From positions 27,966,731 through 28,030,730 of the forward strand of contig CM057156.1 of the NCBI GenBank assembly GCA_029962745.1: a stretch of DNA of 64,000 nucleotides, read 5' to 3'. The notes beneath the pieces are model-generated. The model searched no databases and had not been told where the DNA came from. It worked only from the letters and a program-made list of their open reading frames with translations. Within the stretch, counting starts at the first letter, position 1; each line of letters starts with the position of its first letter. A program made the position numbers and the translations under genes. This DNA comes from Echinometra lucunter (taxonomy: Eukaryota > Echinodermata > Echinoidea > Camarodonta > Echinometridae). This document shows positions 56,523 to 64,000 of the stretch, in pieces.

Positions 56523-57615
56523 ATGCCTCCGCCCACTGTAGGCATCAGTGTTCTCACTAGAAAAAAAATCCACACACGGTTCCCACTCTGCGCAAAGCGT
56601 GGAAGTTTCGGAAGTTTTACGGAATAACACCTAAAGTTAGATGTGGTGGCAGTATATGCTATAGTAAAAGGATGAAAAATACTTCTTGGTAAAGCAGGAG
56701 TTGTCTACTAATGGCATAAAAGTAAAAATACATTGCCAAAAAGCAAAACAATCTGTGACATTTACCATTATTGTTAGGAATATATACTCCAATATTTTTT
56801 TACCCTTTTTGCCATGCATGGTGCAGCAATTTCACACATGGTTCTTCTTTGTCTGAAACCCTTTACGCATGGCATTGGAACCATGGGTGTTATGTACTGG
56901 CGAGAACCATGGTAGGCATTATGTTTTCGGGTTGTTTGTCCATCCGTCCGTCCGTCCGTCTGTCCCGTTTTCGTTCACGCGATAACTTAAGAACCGTTTG
57001 ATGGATCAACTTCAAACTTGGCTCATGTATGCATATGGGAGAGACAATGATCTGATAAGATTTTGGGGTCTCAAGGTCAAAGGTCAAAGGTCATAGAGGT
57101 CATTATGTACATAGAAATGGTTCGTTCTCGCAATAACTCAATAACCATTTGACGGATCAACTTCATACTTGGCTCATGTGTGAATATGGGAAGGGACAAT
57201 GATCTGAGTAGATTTGAGGGTCTCAAGGTCAAAGGTCAAAGGTCATAGAAGTCATTATGTACATAGAAATGGTACATACTCGCGATAACTACACAACCAT
57301 TTGACGATTAACTTCAAACTTGGCTCATGTATGCATATGGGAGGGATAATGATCTGATTATATTTTGGGGTCTCAAGGTCAAAGGTCAAAGGTCATAGAG
57401 GTCATTATGGACATAGAAATGTTACATTCTCGCGATAACTCAATAACTATTTGACGGATCAACTTCAAACTTGTCTCGTATGCATATGGGAGGGACAATG
57501 ATCTGATTAGATTTGGGGGTCAAAAGGTCAAAGGTGAAGGTCAAAGATGTCATTGTATTAAGGAAAATAAATCAACATGAATGTGCCTTATATTTTCGAT
57601 CTGGCAATGGCGGAG
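56523..57615 (+). repeat. AGGTCA (DR1) satellite-bearing element, 4 units of ~150 bp
   Basis: The tandem core (56980-57560) has units marked by GGGACAATGATCTGAT at about 57046, 57198, 57348 and 57497, giving spacings of 152, 150 and 149 bp. Each unit has CAATAACCATTTGACGGATC, AACTTCAAACTTGGCTCATG and AAGGTCAAAGGTCAAAGGTC. A CCGTCCGTCCGTC run precedes the core. The outer sequences ATGCCTCCGCC (56523) and GGCGGAGGCA (57608) are inverted and may be the element's ends. The same family is at 15200-16045 on the other strand. Confidence 0.8.
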
Positions 57616-58203
57616 GCACGATCGAGGATTCATCTAGTACTGACTATGGGATACATGCAGGATGCCTAATCAAATGCATTTGTAGCCTACATCATTTGTG
57701 ACATCACTGATTGATCACTCATGGGATGGAATGATTATTGACAGAGCTAGGCTGTCCGGACTGATACAATGTACATGTCGATATTCACATTGTTGATTTA
57801 TTAGGTATCAAGTAAACAAAGATATGTGAGGTAATTGAATTTATGATATATAAAAGGGATTACATGTGCATGTAAGTTTATGATTTCAGTTGTGGGAACA
57901 CACTGTACAAACAGCTAATCCTGAAGGAATTAGTAAAGTGATGGGATGGGAGGAGTAACATGTGATAACAGAAGATGAGGAGGGAGATGGGAAGCGTGGG
58001 ACCAGCAGAGAATAGAAAGCATTATTTCTTAAACACTCCTTCAAAGAGATGGCCGTACTTTCTCTAAACCAACCCCAAATTCCTACCCCCCCCCCCTTTT
58101 AACTTGCCCACTCCTTCCCTTCCTCCTCTCACCTCCCTCTGTTAGCCTATTCCCTCCATCCCCCACCACCCGCAGTATATAACGCCCCTTTTTCGGTCTT
58201 TAG

Positions 58204-58394
58204 GAAACGTGTCCTAATGGACATGTTTTGTGTGCTAACTGCCAGGCCACTAAGTATCTGAATGCTAAACAGCAGGAGGAATCGCCTGGTGCCACTGAGA
58301 TATACAACAGGTTGCTATTAAAGCAATTCAAGGGAAAACAGACCGTATCTCATCCAGCAGAAATATTAGATTACCATGGTTCATATGTTGACAG
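58204..58394 (+). CDS. Internal exon with CPxGHxxCxxC zinc-binding-like motif, unidentified protein (partial)
   Basis: Exon bounded by a good acceptor (CCCCTTTTTCGGTCTTTAG) and a donor (GACAG, then GTAGAG). The only fully open frame gives 63 codons plus two bases. It starts right after an in-frame TAG that belongs to the acceptor and closes at a TAG that belongs to the donor, so the open frame coincides with the splice sites. It begins ETCPNGHVLCANC, with the C-x3-H-x2-C-x2-C spacing seen in SIAH-type and other RING-like fingers. It continues QATKYLNAKQQEESPGATEI and ends EILDYHGSYVDR. The second CPxC pair of a RING is not in this exon. A weaker internal donor (AACAG then GTTGCT, 58310) could shorten it. 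The protein family was not recognised. It may belong to the gene starting at 38589, but phases require another exon. Confidence 0.55.
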
Positions 58395-58475
58395 GTAGAG
58401 AGAGAGAGAGAGAGATAGAGAGAGAGAGAGATAGAGAGAGAGAGAGATAGAGAGAGAGAGAGATAGAGAGAGAGT
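58395..58475. repeat. (GA)n/(GATA) microsatellite abutting a splice donor
   Basis: AGAGAGAGAGAGAGAGATAG is repeated about four times. The donor GTAGAG of the preceding exon is the first six bases of this repeat. Confidence 0.9.
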
Positions 58476-61400
58476 AAACAAGAGCATAGCTGGACTTCAT
58501 ACAGTAGTAGGTCTGTGGGTAGAGAGAGTGGCTTTCAATATTCATGAGCATTCCTGCGGTTCTATTTTTGGTCCGTCAGACCCACCCCTCAAGATGTAAA
58601 GTATGCTACAATACAGAGAGGGCAGAAAAACAGGAAAATTAAGAAGAATATGAGTGGCTTTGTCACATACTCCATTTCTGGACAAGATCTGAAGTTGTGG
58701 AGCAGATTTTGAAGTCATTTGTTTGTCCAATTCATAGTTTACGATTTCCAGCAAAATTGTGTCCATTTGTTATCATTTTGATTATTCCAGATCCATGTGA
58801 TACACAATCATTCTTTATTTACTAAATGAATCCTTGACACTTTCTTTCAAAATGCAATCATGTGATCACATGACTAGAACTCACTTCATCTGGAAGTTTT
58901 GTCTTTTTATTCATAAGAGGTAATAAATATCCTGGCTTTCCAAACAGCACTTGCTGCATGTGGTCTATGGCTGTAATCAAGGGGTAATGATGGTCCTTCA
59001 AACAGAATCAATCAGCCACGGGATATAGCCCTTGACTGATGTTGGAATAATGAATTGAATGAAAACTGGAGGTGTGTATGAATTATTAAGAGAAGGTCAA
59101 ATTAAGCGCTGATCACAATGTAAATCAAACCTTGCATGTTGTCACCTGCCCGCAAAAAGACTATAACAGCCATGTATCGTGATGGCATTTAAGACTTTCT
59201 TGCAGGTAGCCAAATTTTTTTAGCTATAAGCAGGTGAGATGTCAATATTTGGAACTAAAATTGTATGACCTTCAGAGAATCTGTGTTCAGAGAGGATAAA
59301 TAATTCAAAGGTGTTCGTTGGCAATGCATGATTCGATGCTCTAGCAGTTATAAATCATTTTTGCCATCTTTATGGTGATTTAAACTAAAGAAAGCATGAT
59401 TTAGTATAAAAATGGAGATATTAAAATAATTTTCCACTTTCAGCTATATTTTTTTAGTTAATTCAATTTATGCCCAATCATCACCTACATGTAAATACAT
59501 AAATCCCATTAGACTAAAAACACTTTAATTACAAGTACCCTACATCATTATTCAAATATCAATGTTCCTCTACATAGTTTTACTGTGCACTAGATTGTAG
59601 CAAAAATATTGAATGAGGGCATGAAATTTGCAGCAATGATAATCATGAACTATGGATTACTTTCAGAAAATGCCTTCTGGAACATCTCATAAGCAGACCT
59701 ATATATCTGAGCTTTTTGGTAGGCAGTTCATTATTATGAAAATTAAATTAGAATTGGACATACAGTGACTCAAATAATTTATGTACACATAGAGGCAGTG
59801 ATGGAACTTTTCATCCTTTTTCAACACTAATTCTATGTATCATTCCCATTTTTCCATCCACAAATCGTGTCTAAATAAAATGTAAATTTGTTTCTCCCAT
59901 TAAGTACATGTAGCGGTGGTGAGTGCTCATGAGGAAAGGAAGTAGAAATCGCATTCCTCTCACGTTCTCGATATCCATTGACAAGTGCATGGGTGCAGCG
60001 GTTGTATTATTGGGTCATACTCTTGCATAAAAGTGACAGTTCCTTTAATATACACAAATATCAGAATGTGAGATTTGAATATTAGGATCTACATTTTTCT
60101 TGTAGTTGAAATACCCGCTGAAAAGGATTCTGCTACAAACGCCCTAATATTCAAATATGACAAGAAAGTTGAAGAAACAGTTCAAGTGTTTGGCCTGAAC
60201 TTTTACATGTAGTCCCTCATACCCATTCTGTGTGCAGTGCATGGGCTTTTCAGTATGACAGAGTTGATTTCTCAGTACAGGACCGAGTGAATGAAAGACA
60301 GGATGAATTTGATTTAAACAGAAAATAACTGTCTTTATTTGAAATCACTCTCCCCAATATGCTACTACGGTTTTCTTCCCAAATCACATGAAAGAGTGGG
60401 GAAACTCATTATTCTTAATCTTTCTCAGAAATCAAGCTTCTGTATAACAACATAAACTTCATTACCATTTGTTATACATGAGATTTGAGCAAGATTGTTG
60501 TATCCTTGTGGTAGAGATTATGTACAGTTTTTTAGGGTTTAGAGAGGAAAAACCTGAACTAATCAGCAGGAAATATCCTGAGCCGTGTTCCAGCAAGAGA
60601 CGGAAATCCTGCAATATAAGCAGATTTACAGCGTTGGGTGTTAAAGGTAGTACAGTGTACAGACCAAAGATAACACATGGCTCGTGAACGTTTTTTATCA
60701 TGCAAAACTTCTTAAAAAACAACAAAAGGTATTCATATGAATTTGTAGTAATGCTACTAGCTACATGTATCTTGATTTTCCAGAGTCAACCACCTTGATT
60801 ATTGTACAAGGGAGTGTCAAAAGTTGCATTGGTACTCTACCATGTAGTAAGCAAAGGATCTGTCTATTGATATGAACAGATTACAAAAATATATTTAAAA
60901 ATTTCAAGATCAAATTATAAAAAGTAATTTCTGTATCTTTTATGTGCGACCATATAGATGTGCTGATTATGGATGAATTTATTTCCTTATGACTGGGCAA
61001 CTGTTGTCTGATGAACTTATCCCAAGAAAAGTTCATGTATCACAAGAAATGCATGTAACTGAACAAGTGGATCTATCAGAAGGTACAGAATAAGAGGGGG
61101 GGGGGGGGGGAGATAGAGAGAGAACCCAAGGAGGATGAAGAATGAGAGACAGGTGGATGAAAATGGAGAGAGTGAGATGGGGGGGGGGGACGGACATTGC
61201 ATCACTTTTAACCCCGTAAACACTTAGCCTGAGATAACTCGGGTTAAGGGCTATGGAAAATGTGTAATATAGAAATAGAATTGTAACAAGTACACTGAGG
61301 CCTTTAAATTGCAAGGCAACACGTTTCTATATTTACCTTTAGCCATCTGTTTTGCACTTTGTTTTACATGTATCAAGATATTGAAAATGCTTCCTTGAGA

Positions 61401-64000
61401 ACTTTATAACAGAATCGACATCATTTTTTGTATGATATATGATATTCCATCAGGAAAGGAAACATGAATATGATATCTCTCACCTAGGGAATTTCTTGGA
61501 GTAGGTATCTTGCTTTCCGACTTTACGCAATTACCCACCTTCTATGTTTGCTCAATGAGTCCTGCATTGAAGCAGAACAATGCTCATCATTGTAATTGTA
61601 TCTCAGTGTGTCTAATTGATGCGATCTTTAGGGAGATGGATAGGAGCGTGGGCACATTAGGAGGAGATCTTATCGGATACGATTTTCAATCTCTAGAGTA
61701 TATGATCTTGAAGCGATGTCTGATGCAATTAAGGAGATCGTTTGTTGGAGGAATTGTATTCATTTCAGATCAAGAAGCAATTATGATTAAGCTTGATTGT
61801 GATGTACATGTTCATGTACATGTACATGTGTTTGAATGTGTTTATATTTTAAATAAGCAGTTCATCATGTTAGCAAATTTTCTTTTATCCTCATTATTTC
61901 CCAACATTTGGAAGAATTTCAAGGAAAAAGTATGTTGGCTGCTTGGCTTTATTCTTATTCAGGAAAATATGGAATGATAGAAAAATATGAAATATGTACA
62001 TGTGAAGACATTTATTTTAATAATTTTGTACTTACATGTATCATGTCAATAACAGTGAAGTTGTAATAATGGTTTGGGAGCCACTTTAATTCAAATGATA
62101 TGTTGTAGATTATTATATGGAGAATGATAAAATAATATTTTGTAATTGGTATTTTATTTTTCCAATGAAATTTAGGCTATTTCTGAAGATGGAAAGGTTG
62201 TTTTGAGCCCTAGTTCTCTTGACAGGTCATCTTACGATTTGCTGTCAACTGGACACGCCTTTGCAAAATTCCCTCACGTCATAAATTGACTTGTTAGAGA
62301 CCTAACAGTGATTGGTATTATCGCTCAAATTTAGACTATTTGCAGCTCAGCTTGAAATTTGAATAGGTCTACTTGGCAGACTTTGTACTGGTAGTCTGAA
62401 ATTCTAGCTTTGTATTAAAGTGATTACACAATGGTAAAATTTTTTTTGATATATGATCGAGAATAGAATTCTAAGAAGAATAGCATTAAAACTTTGATGA
62501 TTTTCGATTTTCCACATTTTGTGGTTTGGCCTAATATCTTTTGATGCAAAGCCCTAAAAATCATACCAAATACATGAGCAGAAAGAGCAAAAAATTCTAC
62601 ACAAACTGTTCCCATTTTGGTTGCGTCAATAGTCGTTGTTTGATGCTGAAAATTTTTTCAAGGAAAATAAGCATTAAAATCCTTAAATTGGCATTGTGAT
62701 AGAAAGTTTAAAATCAGCGTTTTCCCCTGTAAATTGGCAACTTTTTGACTTCTCATCATAATTTCTGTCAATTTATATTCATTTCAGATACATGACATTT
62801 TATTTAAAAAATGTAGCAGCAAAATAAATATGTTGGTGTTGCCAATTTGAAGAATAAAAGCTGATCAAATTAGGTTTTAAATAATTCCTGTCATGAATGT
62901 GTTAAGGCAAATGGGTTTGAATGGTTACCAATTCCATCTTTCAAATCATGGATCTAAAATACCGGATATTACCTGATAACTTTGGATAATTCTTTTTCCA
63001 GATCATGGGATAATGCTTTAAATCATGTAGTGTTTGTGAGGTCAGATAGTCTGATATGTGCATGTTGTTCTTTTGCCAAAGAGTTAGGGTAAGGATTAGG
63101 GTTGAAATTAGGTAAGGTTAAGGAGTTGTTGGCTATGTAGTATTTAGTGCTGAAGTTCAGAATTTTTTTGTATAGAAAATGAACCACAAAGCAGCTGTTA
63201 CAGAAACAGGTACAGTACCGTCATAACGGTCTGTCAACTAGACTAGATGTCAATACTACAGTTTAATAGTGAAAATTAGGTATTGGTTTCACTGAAGCAT
63301 TGGATTACAGTGTCCGTCATCATTATCAAATCATCAGAACTATTTGATAAATTTTTGCTGTACAGAGATTTCAAATGAAATAAGTTGTAGTGAATGGTGT
63401 AAAGTTTCTCTGGTATTTCTGTTGAAATTGATCTGTAACTGACAAGTAATGTGATTGGTTGATGGTGGACATGGAGTTGTGTTGAAGTGTAGGGTAAAGA
63501 CCTTGTCTTATTCTAGAAGTTAGTTTGTTGTGATGCTTGCTGTCACAAACCAGTTTTAGTTGGAAAATCAAGAGCCTACACAGTGTCTGAACTATGTTGA
63601 TTGAGGATGACATGCTTGCATTTGCACCAGACAATAACCATTTTTTTGTTCCATTATCGTTAAATTACATATTCAGTGATTTTGAAAACTGACTTGATTT
63701 TCATTTTTGGCATTTGTGAAGCTAAGATTGGACAAGGTTGTCAAAATTAAATGCTTGGGAACATTTGAGGTAATGATTATTATCAGTTATGAAACAGTAA
63801 ATTACCGCCCCGACATAGCACCAGAAGAGTTCTCCGAATGCTGCTGAGATGTGTGATGTCACAGGTGGAACAAACATGTAATTTGCACTTAAGCAGATGA
63901 AGTCCCATATTAAACATCTTGCATATTTTCACTGCCTGTTTTGTCATCTTTTCTGCAGTTATTTCTTTTAACACTAGCATTGGTCTAAATGTTCAGTCTG
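58476..64000. other. Gene-poor end of the window, no exon recognised
   Basis: AT-rich sequence with frequent TACATG words, a G13 run and GA-rich tract at 61096-61130 and a G9 run at 61181-61189. The 155-codon plus-strand frame at 61510-61977 includes an ACATGT repeat (His-Val-His-Val) and has no recognisable domain. It is not called as a gene. A possible 60534-60646 exon (acceptor TTTTTTAG, donor AAAGGTAGT) is too weak to call. Confidence 0.4.

Larger units (their letters stand above)
38599..58203 (+). other. ~19.6-kb gene-free interval, probably intronic
   Basis: Mostly AT-rich sequence without convincing exons. TACATGTA-type palindromic words are frequent throughout. Long homopolymers occur at 39566-39581 (G), 40199-40225 (C) and 52892-52914 (G). 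A purine-rich tract lies at 40995-41140. GAATGAATGA repeats lie near 44925-44950 and 53545-53570. Separate entries cover the repeats and mobile elements inside it. Confidence 0.4.

Noticed and set aside
56890..57087. Minus-strand frame with RERKRDRRTDGRMDKQPEN
   Set aside because: Comes from the CCGTCCGTC run and satellite unit of the AGGTCA-family element, not from a host gene.
38589..58394. Direct splice of the 38589 mini-exon to the 58204 exon
   Set aside because: The mini-exon ends in phase 1. Joining it to 58204 gives an early stop (reading AAC-GTG-TCC-TAA). An additional exon or a different gene is required.
60534..60725. Possible exon on either strand (plus REEKPELISRKYPEP; minus LQDFRLLLEHGSGYFLL)
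   Set aside because: Splice-like signals exist on both strands, but neither frame gives a recognisable protein and each is short, so chance cannot be excluded.
61510..61977. 155-codon plus-strand open frame
   Set aside because: No recognisable domain, includes an ACATGT simple repeat, and AT-rich codon use is no different from neighbouring non-coding DNA. Transcript data would be needed.

Overview
The window looks like non-coding-rich animal DNA, most likely from a marine deuterostome and probably a sea urchin-like echinoderm. That placement is an inference from overall character: AT-rich sequence, genes split by long introns, many tRNA-derived SINEs and small inverted-repeat DNA elements, very long poly-G/poly-C and trinucleotide runs, and abundant TACATGTA words. 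No bacterial operons, rRNA genes, functional tRNA genes or CRISPR arrays are seen.

Genes are sparse. (1) Positions 4832-5143, minus strand: the first coding exon of a probable STARD4/5/6-type START-domain lipid-transfer protein, whose later exons are not recognised in the window. (2) Positions 17857-22214, plus strand: one complete three-exon gene for a 441-residue class A (rhodopsin-like) G-protein-coupled receptor. Its DRY motif is rebuilt exactly across the second intron. (3) Positions 38589-38598: a possible first coding exon (ATG followed by a GTAAGT donor), then about 19.6 kb that behaves like a large intron. At 58204-58394 there is an internal exon with a CPxGHxxCxxC zinc-binding-like motif. 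The two are not directly in phase, so at least one more exon would be needed if they belong to one gene.

Everything else is repeats and mobile DNA. Non-autonomous DNA elements with recognisable ends include hAT-like MITEs with 8-bp target duplications (2142, 8629, 16880, degenerate at 19838), a TA-flanked foldback MITE (8469-9084) with one of the hAT-like MITEs nested inside it, a TTA-flanked 919-bp Harbinger-like element (23796), a TTAA-flanked element (49831), an element with CAGGGCTGCCAAC ends (50929) and long-TIR elements (24719, 29990). There is a dead Tc1-like transposase (27710-28727, minus) and at least eight tRNA-derived SINEs or SINE fragments. Two tandem arrays of about 150-bp units lie 41 kb apart in opposite orientation (15.2-16.05 kb and 56.98-57.56 kb). 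They belong to one family and both carry runs of AGGTCA direct repeats. A 2-kb inverted duplication lies at 43.7-45.8 kb. Low-complexity blocks include a 1.3-kb purine-rich minisatellite, about 1 kb of CTA/CTG repeats just after the GPCR gene, and a TTA array.

The genes are unrelated to each other and no operon-like cooperation is expected. The strongest observations are the GPCR with its atypical micro-switch residues, the nested and multi-copy MITEs with clean target sites, the shared AGGTCA satellite family, and the large inverted duplication. Most long open frames here are by-products of low-complexity repeats.
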